Origin: Oceanidesulfovibrio indonesiensis
Lineage (GTDB): Bacteria; Desulfobacterota; Desulfovibrionia; Desulfovibrionales; Desulfovibrionaceae
NCBI RefSeq assembly: GCF_007625075.1
Contig: NZ_QMIE01000001.1
Coordinates: forward strand, 62,001-126,000
DNA: 64,000 bases
Direction of reading: 5' to 3'
The position numbers and the translations under genes were made by a program. Positions 17,116-25,798 of this stretch are shown piece by piece. How positions within the stretch are numbered: the first letter of the stretch is position 1; every line of letters starts with the position of its first letter. Under the pieces are notes generated by a model, which ran no database searches, was not told the origin of the DNA, and saw only the letters and a list, made by a program, of their open reading frames with translations.

Positions 17116-18244
17116 ATGGATTCCATGAACGCGTCTTTGATGCCGCAGGACATATACGATCATCTCGCATCGCGGGTGCTCGGGCAGGAAGCTGCGCTGC
17201 GCGCCATTTCAGTGGCAGTGTACAAGCACGTGAACCGCATCGGCGGCGCGCGCATTCTGATGATCGGCAACAGCGGCACTGGCAAGACCACGATCATGAA
17301 GGCGATCGAGGAGTTGTACTCCAGCCGTGAATCCCTCGCGGCCTTCCGCGCCATGACCATCATGAACGCGCGCACGCTTCTGAACGAGGCTGGCGATGTG
17401 GACACGTTCGGCATCTTCCGAAGCCTGGAAAGCAGAGTCGCCGCCATGCTTGGCGAGAAGCGTCCCCCCCCAGGCAGTGCTCTCGCTGATGGAAAACGCC
17501 ACGGTCTGTCTTGATGAAATAGACAAAATATCCGGCAAGGTCGCCGGGAAGCCCGATGTTACGGGCATTACCCTCCAGCAGGCGCTGCTCACACTCATCG
17601 AAGGAGAGCGCGTTCTCTACCGCGCCCGCGTGTTCGCCGACGGTGCGGAGCGCATCGCCAAGTTGCCAATCAATACGCGGAACATGCTTTTCGTTTGCGG
17701 CGGAGCCTTCGAGGAACTCTACGACCAGGTGTACAGCCGGGTGGAGAACAAGGAGGACGAAAGGCGGCTCAAGGAAATCCGGGATTATGACAAGCAACAC
17801 GGCATGAAGACCACAATTCTCTTCACTCTGCGCGATTATCTCAAGCTTTCCGACCTGTTTCACTACGGCATGGCTCCGCAATTCCTGTCGCGCTTCAGTT
17901 CCATAGCCGTGCTCGATGATCTGGGGCGCGAAACCTTGCAGCGCATTCTGCTTCACTCCGCCGATTCTCCCTATCTGCATTCGAAAGCGTACTTCCGCAC
18001 CATGGGCATAGACTTGCAGCTCACCGAGGGTGCCGTCGCGGCTGTTGTGGCGCATGCGGCCGAAAACACCCGGCTGGGCGCCAGGGCGCTGAGGGAGGAC
18101 TTTGCCCGGGTGGTGGTGGATATGGAGTTCGACCCCTTTGGCTCACCGGGTCTTCGCGAAACGGAGCAGGGCGGGAAGGCCCTTACGATAGACGCAGACA
18201 TGGTTGCAGAAAAACTGGCTGCCTGGGCTGGCTACGGAGACTGA
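17116..18244 (+). pseudogene. ClpX-like AAA+ ATPase gene split by a +1 frameshift in a C8 run
   Basis: The gene starts at ATG 17116 with AGGAGG 5 nt upstream. Frame 1 gives Walker A GNSGTGKT (residues 51-58) and continues to codon 116, where eight consecutive C (17464-17471) carry it into a short tail ending at 17514. Removing one C joins it exactly to the second frame, which then supplies Walker B VCLDEIDKI, the sensor region FVCGGAF, an arginine-finger region FLSRF and a C-terminal helical domain, in total ~375 residues. This matches the ClpX/HslU AAA+ layout without the ClpX zinc finger. The gene could be a sequencing artefact, a true pseudogene, a phase-variable gene or a frameshifting gene. 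Its position beside the S24 repressor hints at a link with regulated proteolysis, which is inference. Confidence 0.7.
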
Positions 18245-18625
18245 TTCATACCGTTTGACCTGGCGAACACCGCCGGGTTATACATACGCCGGATAGGAAA
18301 AAAACTGTTGATCAATGTAATCTCCGTTTGGACAGTGTGCTTGGCGTCTGGCTGCGTCTATCTGCATTGCCTTAGTGCATGACTACGCCTGATCCGGTAG
18401 TTGCCGGAAGGTAATACGCCTGCGCGCGATGGCGCGACCGATTCAATCAGACACTCCGAAGCCGATATCGATACCAGAGGGTTTGGCAATGCTTCGTATG
18501 CAATCCTTTTTCGGCTGTCCTGCTGGGCGCGTCGCCGAACATACCGTCTCCTGGTCGTAGAGATGTCTTACCATCGTCACACATCCAGCCGTTCCGGTCC
18601 AAAGTCCTGCGGGGCTGCATATTCC
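18245..18625. other. 381-bp intergenic stretch, nothing recognised
   Basis: Frames here lack ribosome binding sites and protein-like composition. A possible GC-rich hairpin (GCGCG...CGCGC near 18422-18438) is present. The longer in-frame extension of the TPR gene into this region (back to about 18401) reads as unlike protein and is not adopted. Confidence 0.5.
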
Positions 18626-19306
18626 ATGCGCGGCTGTCTTCGTGTGCTGCTCGCAGCCGCCGTATTCATGCTTGGCGGGTGCACCCTCATGGAAGGCACA
18701 GCTGTGCACCTGCCCAATTTGGACATGTTCGACGAGATCTCGGCGAACATGTCCGGTGACGATCCGGCGATTGCTGTGGGATATCGTGAGCAGAAGCCGG
18801 CGCCGCAACCACATACGCCATTTCTCGGAGAGGCCGAGGACCATGACATGAGCAGGCTGGCCGAAGCGGACCCGGTCATATTCATGTACTGTCGCGGTAA
18901 TGAGCATTTCGACGCCGGACAATACGAACGCGCTCTTGCAGCGTACGAAAACACGCTCGTCCTCAAGCCGGAACACCCGCAGGCACGGTTCAGAAAAGGC
19001 GCAAGCCTGCACATGCTTGGCAAGTTCGATGAAGCTGTCGAGGCTTATGACGACCACCTCGCATTGAAACCCGAAGACGTGCGCGCCCATTACAACAAGG
19101 GCAACTCGCTCAGCGCGTTGCATCGCTGGCAGGAGGCAGTGGCAAGCTATTCCCGTGCGGTGGAACTCGATCCCTCTTTCGCCAACGCCTACGCCAACCG
19201 TGCGTTCGTCCTGCTCGAACTGGGGGACAGAACCGGGGCCCAGGAAGATGCGGCAAAGGCCCGCACCCTTGATGCCTCGGTGGACATCCCGGATTCGTTC
19301 GAATAA
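18626..19306 (+). CDS. TPR-repeat lipoprotein
   Basis: 226 residues from ATG 18626, chosen because it opens a lipoprotein signal peptide: MRGCLRVLLAAAVFMLGGC, with lipobox LGGC. An in-frame ATG at 18563 would add 21 unsupported residues. After a ~65-residue linker, the C-terminal half contains three to four consecutive tetratricopeptide repeats (about residues 80-215), with classic spacing such as GNEHFDAGQYERALAAYENT and YNKGNSLSALHRWQEAVASY. TPRs bind partner proteins; this one is probably outer- or inner-membrane anchored in the periplasm. Partner unknown; neighbours give no hint. Confidence 0.82.
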   Translation: MRGCLRVLLAAAVFMLGGCTLMEGTAVHLPNLDMFDEISANMSGDDPAIAVGYREQKPAPQPHTPFLGEAEDHDMSRLAEADPVIFMYCRGNEHFDAGQYERALAAYENTLVLKPEHPQARFRKGASLHMLGKFDEAVEAYDDHLALKPEDVRAHYNKGNSLSALHRWQEAVASYSRAVELDPSFANAYANRAFVLLELGDRTGAQEDAAKARTLDASVDIPDSFE

Positions 19307-19450
19307 CGGCCTGTTGGCGAGATCATTCTCGCGCCCTGCGAATCGGACGTTTCGCAACAGCCTGACGACCTGGACAAAATAGTCGCGGAAGAGCGGTCTG
19401 TTCCTCCTTTTTCGAAGAAGGATCGGCTGGCCCTGCTGCATGAAGGATTC

Positions 19451-20011
19451 TTACCCGGCGCGGGTAAGAATGTCTTCAGCGTGGGCGCTGGTAGCGTCGA
19501 TGAACTGTTCGAGCGCGGGCATGAGTTCGGTGAGGCCGGGCAGATTGTTCAAGGCGGGCACTGCCGCAAGATGGGTCCGGAATGACCTGGAGCCGTCAAA
19601 GAGGCTGTCCGCAAGCAGGGTGAGTCGCTGGCCGATGTAGCCGGCAAGTATGTTGCCGGCCTTCTCCGATGCCAGAATACGGTCGTAAAATATGAAGCTG
19701 AGGTCGAAGGCGTTTTGCGCCAGAGATTCCAGCAGATCGAGCTGCGTGAGGAAGTAGTTCGTTACGCCAGCCTCCGACGGGGCGGCGGCCTTGCGCATTT
19801 CCAGGGTTTCCCGCGCCTCGGCGATCGCGCTTTGCAGCTCCCTGTGCCTCGCCAGGTGCGCTTTCATATCCCCAGGCAGGAGGGACTGTTGCGCAAAAGC
19901 CGGCAGATCGGCCCCGAGAATCAGCACCGCAACGAGCAGCACGGCGCAGGTGGTTTCTCGCGAACCAAGTCCGATACGGCGATTGAGAGGGCCGAAAGAT
20001 AAGAATACCAT
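19451..20011 (-). CDS. exported protein of unknown function
   Basis: 186 residues. A signal peptide (about residues 18-41, ending LPAFAQQ) precedes a predicted all-helical mature region with heptad-like stretches (HLARHRELQSAIAEARETLE) and many Leu and Ala. No family was recognised. Convergent with the TPR lipoprotein gene (145 bp between the ends). The start ATG at 20011 has no clear Shine-Dalgarno sequence. Probably periplasmic. Confidence 0.65.
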   Translation of the reverse strand: MVFLSFGPLNRRIGLGSRETTCAVLLVAVLILGADLPAFAQQSLLPGDMKAHLARHRELQSAIAEARETLEMRKAAAPSEAGVTNYFLTQLDLLESLAQNAFDLSFIFYDRILASEKAGNILAGYIGQRLTLLADSLFDGSRSFRTHLAAVPALNNLPGLTELMPALEQFIDATSAHAEDILTRAG

Positions 20012-20323
20012 CCGGGGACATTAACTGTTCTTGAGATTCGCGGTCAACGAAAACAACCCGAAACGGCGATCCTGCTGCACGACATCTTTATTCGTCTGTG
20101 GTTTTCGGGTAGCATGCCGAGCTTCGCGAGAACAAGATTCCAGGCGCAGCAGTGCCAGGCATTACCGGACGCATTCGATTTTTGTTATGTCCGCTCCGCA
20201 GTGGCGCGGACAGCCCCGGCCAAGTGACAAATGCCGCAGAGCACGAAGTGAACAACGTGGTGTTCCGTAAAGGAGTGCGCCTGGAGCCGCATGCTACCAT
20301 CCGCAAACCGCGGACGAGGCCCC
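20012..20323. other. 312-bp intergenic stretch between divergent genes
   Basis: Upstream of both the exported unknown (minus) and the Gate-domain gene (plus), so promoters must lie here, but no consensus pair could be fixed by eye. No tRNA or strong hairpin was seen. Confidence 0.4.
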
Positions 20324-21283
20324 ATGGATATCGGATCACTCTGGAGCGGGCTTGGCTGGCCGCTCATTCGTCTTCTCTTCTTCGTCTCTCTCGGCCTGTT
20401 CGTGGCCAATGTCATTGAGGCGCTCAACTGGACTCGCGCAATGGCTCGCCTTGCGCAGCCGCTTGTCCGCCTCGGGCACATGAAGGACATCACCGGGGCG
20501 AGCTTCTCCATGGCGTTCTTCTCCGGCGTGGCAGCAAACTCCATGCTCGCCGAACATTACGACAAAGGGAATCTCACAACACGGGAGCTTGTCCTTGCCA
20601 ACCTGTTCAACAGCCTGCCGACCTATTTTCTCCACCTCCCCACGGTCTTTTTCATCACGCTGCCGTTCATAGGCAGCGCGGCGGTGCTCTATGTGGGGCT
20701 CACCGTGGCCTCAGCTGTGGTGCGCACGGCGTTCACCGTGCTCCTTGGCAGGATGTTGCTTCCTCCGCTGCCGGAGGGCTGCGTGGTCTGTCGGCTGGAG
20801 GAGGGCAGGGCCAGCACCTGGAAGGATGCCTTCCGGAAGGCCTGGCAGCGATTCAAGAAGCGGATATGGAAGATCGCCACGATCACCGTGCCCATCTACA
20901 TTGCCATCTACGCGGCGCGGAAGATCGGATTTTTCGAGTGGCTGCAGGACGCTATGGCGCAATACGTGGGCGGACTATCCTTCTTGCCGCCGGAAGCCAT
21001 GTCCATCGTGGTCTTCCATGTGGCCGCGGAGTTCACGGCCGGTCTCGCCGCCGCCGGGTCGCTCATGGAGACCGGAACGCTGAGCGTGAACCAGATCGTG
21101 GTGGCGTTGCTGGTGGGCAACATCCTTTCGTCGCCCATGCGCGCGTTCCGTCATCAGTTTCCATACTATGCGGGCATATTCAAGCCGCGGCTGGCAATGC
21201 GGCTCATCGTCTACAACCAGATCCTGCGGGTCTTCAGCCTTGTACTCGTGGCAACGGCTTTTATTTTGTCCATGGGCATGTAA
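20324..21283 (+). CDS. nucleoside recognition (Gate) domain membrane protein
   Basis: 319 residues from ATG 20324 (GAGG 5 nt upstream); an in-frame ATG at 20291 also has a GGAG and cannot be excluded. Eight or so hydrophobic segments occur, with Gate-domain-like patterns near GASFSMAFFSGVAANSMLAEHY and VFHVAAEFTAGLAAAGSLMETG. This family includes the spore maturation proteins SpmA/SpmB and the core of nucleoside transporters; in non-sporulating bacteria its role is not settled. A ~50-residue hydrophilic loop (GCVVCRLEEGRASTW) lies mid-protein with two Cys. Followed 98 bp later by rfbC. Confidence 0.8.
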   Translation: MDIGSLWSGLGWPLIRLLFFVSLGLFVANVIEALNWTRAMARLAQPLVRLGHMKDITGASFSMAFFSGVAANSMLAEHYDKGNLTTRELVLANLFNSLPTYFLHLPTVFFITLPFIGSAAVLYVGLTVASAVVRTAFTVLLGRMLLPPLPEGCVVCRLEEGRASTWKDAFRKAWQRFKKRIWKIATITVPIYIAIYAARKIGFFEWLQDAMAQYVGGLSFLPPEAMSIVVFHVAAEFTAGLAAAGSLMETGTLSVNQIVVALLVGNILSSPMRAFRHQFPYYAGIFKPRLAMRLIVYNQILRVFSLVLVATAFILSMGM

Positions 21284-21381
21284 TCCCTGCGGCCTTTTCA
21301 AGCCAGCGCCGTTTGGGTATGCCTGAATGAACCCGGCCCAACGCCGGCAACCCACAGAAATCAAAGCGAAGGATGGACGAC

Positions 21382-21939
21382 ATGCGTCTCATCGAAACGG
21401 ACATTCCGGATCTCATGATCCTCGAGCCCAAGGTTTTTCAGGACGAGCGCGGATTTTTCATGGAAAGCTACAATAGCGAAGCCCTCGCATCGTATGGCCT
21501 CGACTACAACTTCATTCAGGACAACCACGCCAAGTCCGGCCAGGGTGTGCTGCGCGGACTGCACTTTCAGAGGCCGCCCATGGACCAGACCAAGCTCGTG
21601 CGTGTGACGCGTGGGGCAGTCTATGACGTGGCCGTGGACCTGCGCAAAGGGTCGCCCACGTATGGCAAATGGGTAGGCGTCACGCTTTCGGCTTCCAACT
21701 TCCTTCAATTTCTTGTGCCTCGAGGCTTCGCACACGGTTACGTGACGCTGGAGCCGGACACAGAATTCCAGTACAAAGTGGACAACTACTATGCGCCCAA
21801 GCTGGACGGCGGCATCATCTGGAACGATCCCGATCTCGCAATCGACTGGCCAGTTGAATCGCCTGTTCTCTCAGCCAAGGACCGCGAGCTGCCACGATTC
21901 AAGGATTTCGAATCTCCGTTCGTTTACGAAAGAGACTGA
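21382..21939 (+). CDS. rfbC: dTDP-4-dehydrorhamnose 3,5-epimerase
   Basis: 185 residues from ATG 21382, for which GAAGGATGG is a well-spaced ribosome site; the ATG at 21373 lies inside that site. The sequence is RmlC-like throughout: VFQDERGFFMESY, the catalytic His in LRGLHFQRPP, the VYDVAVDLRKGSPTYGKWVG cupin strand pair, the conserved PRGFAHGYVTLE and the active-site Tyr in FQYKVDNYY. The enzyme acts in dTDP-L-rhamnose synthesis, for surface polysaccharides. The other rml genes are not in the window. Followed by a strong terminator. Confidence 0.95.
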   Translation: MRLIETDIPDLMILEPKVFQDERGFFMESYNSEALASYGLDYNFIQDNHAKSGQGVLRGLHFQRPPMDQTKLVRVTRGAVYDVAVDLRKGSPTYGKWVGVTLSASNFLQFLVPRGFAHGYVTLEPDTEFQYKVDNYYAPKLDGGIIWNDPDLAIDWPVESPVLSAKDRELPRFKDFESPFVYERD

Positions 21940-22012
21940 ATCGATTCAGAATTGTTTTCCAATATCTGTCAATCATATGAAGTGACTACGGGACTGGCAG
22001 GGTTGCTGTGCA

Positions 22013-22063
22013 GAAGACGGCTTGTGTCTCGAATAGTGGACACAGGCCGTCGTGTTTTTCGTG
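22013..22063 (+). terminator. intrinsic terminator after rfbC
   Basis: GACGGC-TTGTGTC (about 22016-22028) pairs with GACACAG-GCCGTC (about 22039-22052), then GTGTTTTTC. A long, nearly perfect stem followed by T. Confidence 0.8.
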
Positions 22064-22173
22064 TGTCCATAATTCTGGACCGAAACAAGGGTGGTACACT
22101 AAAGGCATGGCTGGCCGGAGACGCCTCATTTCAGGGGGTTCAACCAGACGTACAGAGTCGTGACGCGCGGATC

Positions 22174-22218
22174 GTGAAATAATTCACCTTGACACTCCGG
22201 AAATCTCAAGGGTAAGTA
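22174..22218 (+). promoter_or_regulatory. qrc promoter with Rex-like (GTGAA-N4-TTCAC) site
   Basis: GTGAA-ATAA-TTCAC (22174-22187) is a perfect dyad matching the core of the Rex consensus, TTGTGAA-N4-TTCACAA, and also the GTGA-N6-TCAC core of CRP/FNR-family sites. It abuts a perfect -35 TTGACA (22189-22194); 17 nt on, the -10 GTAAGT is weak. Rex senses NADH/NAD+ and is known to regulate sulfate-reduction genes in Desulfovibrio. Control of this operon is inference. Confidence 0.55.
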
Positions 22219-22272
22219 ATGCGCGGGTCAGTCGCAAGTCTCATATACATTACCTCAAAAGGCGGAAGGGTT

Positions 22273-22917
22273 ATGGAGGCACACAAGCAAAGCCAGGTGA
22301 AAGCCGAAGCCGGCTCCAGAAATCCCATCGTCGGGGCCTTGCCGTTCTTTTTTGGCCTCGCCTTGTCCCTTGCGATGGGCTGGTGGGTCTTCCCGGACTC
22401 GCTCTTCTCGAAAGAGCCCCAGCCGATCAACTTCAGTCACAAAGTGCACATCGAAAACGTGGGCATGGAATGTTCGAGCTGTCACTACTTCCGTGAGGAC
22501 GGCTCGTTCAATGGGTTCCCCACCACGCAGGAATGTGCCGAGTGTCACATGGAAGCCATGGACTGGAGCAAGGACGAGGTCGCATTCGTGCGGGACTATG
22601 TGGAGCTGGACAGGGAAGTGGACTGGAAAGTCTACCAGTATCAGCCTGACAACGTCTTCTTTACGCACGCCGCGCACAGCATGGACAACTGCGGCATGTG
22701 CCACGACATCACCGAGGCGGAGCTCTGCTCCTACGGTGGCTGCCATCCCAATATGGCGGAAACCGATAAAGCGCCTCCTGTCAAGACGAACCGCATCACT
22801 GGCTATAGCAAGGACACCATGAAGATGTGGCAATGCGAAAAATGCCACACCTTGCCCGAACATTATGAAATGACCGGGTCTGCCAAGGGCCAGGCGTGTT
22901 TCAGCTGTCACAAATAG
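22273..22917 (+). CDS. qrcA: QrcA, hexaheme cytochrome c subunit of the quinone reductase complex
   Basis: 214 residues from ATG 22273 (GGAAGG 5-6 nt upstream). An N-terminal transmembrane anchor (about residues 20-40) is followed by six heme-binding motifs: CSSCH (67-71), CAECH (88-92), CGMCH (140-144), the expanded CSYGGCH (152-158, CX4CH), CEKCH (188-192) and CFSCH (209-213). In the Qrc complex this subunit accepts electrons from periplasmic type I cytochrome c3, reduced by hydrogenases and formate dehydrogenases, and passes them inward toward menaquinone. First gene of the qrcABCD operon. Confidence 0.95.
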   Translation: MEAHKQSQVKAEAGSRNPIVGALPFFFGLALSLAMGWWVFPDSLFSKEPQPINFSHKVHIENVGMECSSCHYFREDGSFNGFPTTQECAECHMEAMDWSKDEVAFVRDYVELDREVDWKVYQYQPDNVFFTHAAHSMDNCGMCHDITEAELCSYGGCHPNMAETDKAPPVKTNRITGYSKDTMKMWQCEKCHTLPEHYEMTGSAKGQACFSCHK

Positions 22918-22932
22918 GGAAGGGTGCGAGCC

Positions 22933-24975
22933 ATGGGAATTGATAGAAGAGACGTCATCAAGTTCATCGTCGGTGGAGCTGTGGGCTCCACGCTCACGCC
23001 CATCCCCTGGAAGCTCACCGACGACATCTCCATCTGGACGCAGAACTGGCCGTGGATTCCCACGAACATCGGCGGGAAAAACGAGTACACGCCCACGGTC
23101 AGCAAGCTCTGTCCTTCGAACAGCGGCATGCTGCTGCGTACTGTGAGCGGACGCCCGGTACGGCCTCAGGGCGATCCTGACTCCCCGCTTTCCGGCGGCA
23201 AGATCAGCTCGCTGGCCGCTGCCGAAGCACAGATGCTCTACAGCCCGTCGCGTGTTCGCCGGCCGCTTCGCAAGACCTCCGACGGCACGTACAAGGCCGT
23301 CTCCTGGGCCGAAGCAGAGGCGATTCTTTCCGAGAAACTGGGCAACGCCACAGGCGGCGTCGGGGTTATCTCCGGAGACGAGAACGGTTCCATGAACGAG
23401 GTGCTTTCCGCACTCGCCGCGGGATTCGGTTCCGACGACTGCCACTTCATGCCCGGTTCCGCGCAGGCGGAAGCTGTTGCGTACAACCAGCTCATGGGCG
23501 GAGAAGGCCAGCCGGCTTACGACTTCGAGAAGGCCGATTACGTCCTGGCCATCGGCGCTGACGTGCTAGAGTCGTGGGGGCCGGTGGTCGCCACGCGCCG
23601 TGCCTACGCCGACATGCGGCCCCACGGCGAGGACCCGAAGTCCACCTGGGTTTACGCCGGAGCTTTTCAGACCAATACCGCCGCTGGCGCGGACAGGTTC
23701 GTGGCCATGCGCCCCGGCGCGCAGGTCGCCCTCGCCCTGGGCGTCGCGAATCTGCTGATTAAAGAAGGCGCATCCGCCACAGGCCTTTCCGGGTTTGCTT
23801 CACTGGCTGCGCAATACACTCCTGAGAAAGTCGCGGAGGTCGCCGGGGTCTCTCCTGATGCGCTCCAGGAAATCGCCAAGGGCCTGGCCAGCGCACAAAA
23901 GCCTCTTGTGGTGGTTGGCGCCGAAGGCAACGAAGGCGGCAGCACTGCGGCGGCAATCGCGGGTATAGCCTGCAATATGCTCCTGGGCTCCTTCAAGGCG
24001 GTACCGTATCCCAGGACGGTGGTTCAGGGCGCCATGGGACGCGGCGACATGCTCGCCAAGGACGTGGCCAGCTACGTAGCCGGGTTCAAGGGCGGCAAAG
24101 CTCCCGAGGTGCTCATCACCTACCAGGCGAACCCGGTGTACGCTCTTCCGGGGTCGATCAAGACGAAAGAAGCTTTCGAAAACGTTTCCTTCAAGGTGTG
24201 CTTCACCACCTATCTCTCGGAAACAGCCCTGGCGAGCGACCTCATCCTGCCTGTTCCGCACTCCCTGGAGATGGTTGACGACGTGGCGACTCCATATGGC
24301 TACGGCAAGGCATTGTACGCTGTCGCCCGGCCCCTCGTGCCTACCCTGGTGGACGCCAAGCACCCGGGCGACTTCCTGCTCGGCCTCGGCGCCAAACTCG
24401 GCAAGGATCTTGGTTTTGCTTCGTACCAGAAGGTGCTCGAAGCCAAGGCCAGAGCCATGGGCGCGAACTGGGCCGATGTATCCAGGGGCACGGTGTACGT
24501 GAGCGATTCTCAGGCTTCGACCTACGGCGTGCGTGTTGATGCTGACGCCGTAGCCAAGGCGGCTGCGGTTGTGGAGGTCGCGGACCTTACGCTCTGCCCT
24601 GTGATGAAGCTCAACTTCGGTACGGCTAATTGCGGTATCCCGCCCTTCAACCTGAATACCATTCGTGGCGACGAGCTCGATTCCGATTATCTCTACGCCC
24701 ATCTCAACGCCAGCACTGCCAAGAGCAAGGGCGTGGCACAAGGGGATGTGGTTCGGATATCCAGCGCGGCCGGCACGGTGATGGCCAAGGTGAACATCTT
24801 CGAAGGCGTCATGGACGGCGTTGTCGCTATCCCGAAGAACTTCGGTCACACCGCTTTCGACGAATTCACCCGAGGCAAGGGTGACAATGTGAGCGCACTT
24901 TTCGCTGTGGCCTCCGAGCCAGGCACTCAGGCATCCGTCTGGACCGGCCAGGCTGTCGAGCTCAAGCGCGCGTAA
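22933..24975 (+). CDS. qrcB: QrcB, molybdopterin oxidoreductase-like subunit
   Basis: 680 residues from ATG 22933 (GGAAGGG upstream). The N terminus DRRDVIKFIVGGAVGST is a twin-arginine-type signal, consistent with periplasmic placement. The body follows the MopB fold of formate dehydrogenase/polysulfide reductase A subunits, but only one Cys (SKLCPSN) lies in the N-terminal region where an [4Fe-4S] site would have four, so that cluster is missing. In the characterised Desulfovibrio Qrc no molybdenum was found, and QrcB is regarded as structural; the sequence here agrees. Spacing to qrcA 15 nt, to qrcC 25 nt. Confidence 0.93.
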   Translation: MGIDRRDVIKFIVGGAVGSTLTPIPWKLTDDISIWTQNWPWIPTNIGGKNEYTPTVSKLCPSNSGMLLRTVSGRPVRPQGDPDSPLSGGKISSLAAAEAQMLYSPSRVRRPLRKTSDGTYKAVSWAEAEAILSEKLGNATGGVGVISGDENGSMNEVLSALAAGFGSDDCHFMPGSAQAEAVAYNQLMGGEGQPAYDFEKADYVLAIGADVLESWGPVVATRRAYADMRPHGEDPKSTWVYAGAFQTNTAAGADRFVAMRPGAQVALALGVANLLIKEGASATGLSGFASLAAQYTPEKVAEVAGVSPDALQEIAKGLASAQKPLVVVGAEGNEGGSTAAAIAGIACNMLLGSFKAVPYPRTVVQGAMGRGDMLAKDVASYVAGFKGGKAPEVLITYQANPVYALPGSIKTKEAFENVSFKVCFTTYLSETALASDLILPVPHSLEMVDDVATPYGYGKALYAVARPLVPTLVDAKHPGDFLLGLGAKLGKDLGFASYQKVLEAKARAMGANWADVSRGTVYVSDSQASTYGVRVDADAVAKAAAVVEVADLTLCPVMKLNFGTANCGIPPFNLNTIRGDELDSDYLYAHLNASTAKSKGVAQGDVVRISSAAGTVMAKVNIFEGVMDGVVAIPKNFGHTAFDEFTRGKGDNVSALFAVASEPGTQASVWTGQAVELKRA

Positions 24976-25000
24976 CTGCAAGTCATAAGGAACAACCGTC

Positions 25001-25798
25001 ATGGCCTCCAAGAAAGAGTTCGATATTGTCTGGGGGATGGTCATAGACCTGGACAAGTGCACGGGCTGCGGCGCGTGCATGGTAGCATGTCAGGCGGAGA
25101 ACAACGTGCCCGTCACGAAGGACGCCACGAACAAGTTGCGGTCGCTGACGTGGCTGCTCGTGTATGAGCTTTCCAACGGGAAGCCGTTCCCCGATCATGA
25201 CGTCGCGTATCTGCCCCGTCCCTGCCAGCAGTGCGGCAACCCGGCCTGCGTTCCGGTGTGCCCCGCTACGGTAACCAAGAAGGACGAGGAAGGCGGAATC
25301 GTCAGCCAGGTCTACCCGCGCTGCTTCGGCTGCCGGTACTGCATGGCCTCCTGTCCGTACCACGTCCGCTACTTCAACTGGTTCGATCCGGTCTGGCCCG
25401 AAGGCATGGAGAAGACGCTCTCTCCGGATGTCTCCGTGCGGCCCCGCGGCGTGGTCGAGAAGTGCACTTTCTGCCACCATCGCTGGATGCACGCCAAGGA
25501 CAAAGCCCGCGTCGAGGGCCGCGATCCGTATGCTCTGGAGCAGATGGAGTATCAAACCGCCTGCACCGAGGCGTGCCCGAACGGCGCGATCCACTTCGGC
25601 GATCTGAAGAATCCCGAGCACACGGTGCACGAGTTGTCCAAGAGCAAGTATGCATTCCGGCTTCTGGAGCGGCTCGGGATGGATCCGCAGATTTACTACC
25701 TGAGCCGGCGCGAATGGGTCCGCCGCTTGGGCGACAACTACTTGGATGATGAAAAGACTGGCGATTTCAAGGTCGTAGGGGGTCATGGTCATGGCTAA
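25001..25798 (+). CDS. qrcC: QrcC, multi-cluster iron-sulfur subunit
   Basis: 265 residues with four ferredoxin-type cysteine groups: CTGCGACMVAC, CQQCGNPACVPVC, CFGCRYCMASC, and the split pair CTFC...CTEAC, fully cysteinyl, as in the periplasmic iron-sulfur proteins of the PsrB/HybA family. It carries electrons from the hexaheme QrcA toward the membrane subunit QrcD. No signal peptide of its own, so it is probably exported with QrcB by the Tat system. Its stop overlaps the qrcD start by 8 nt, implying coupled translation. Confidence 0.94.
   Translation: MASKKEFDIVWGMVIDLDKCTGCGACMVACQAENNVPVTKDATNKLRSLTWLLVYELSNGKPFPDHDVAYLPRPCQQCGNPACVPVCPATVTKKDEEGGIVSQVYPRCFGCRYCMASCPYHVRYFNWFDPVWPEGMEKTLSPDVSVRPRGVVEKCTFCHHRWMHAKDKARVEGRDPYALEQMEYQTACTEACPNGAIHFGDLKNPEHTVHELSKSKYAFRLLERLGMDPQIYYLSRREWVRRLGDNYLDDEKTGDFKVVGGHGHG

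Larger units (their letters stand above)
21940..22272. other. 333-bp intergenic stretch: rfbC terminator and qrc control region
   Basis: Holds the rfbC terminator (22013-22063) on its left and the qrc Rex-like site and promoter (22174-22218) on its right. The ~110 bp between them show nothing recognisable. Confidence 0.6.

Noticed and set aside
22255-23445. Minus-strand frame opposite qrcA and qrcB
   Set aside because: Antisense shadow; qrcA has six heme motifs on the plus strand.
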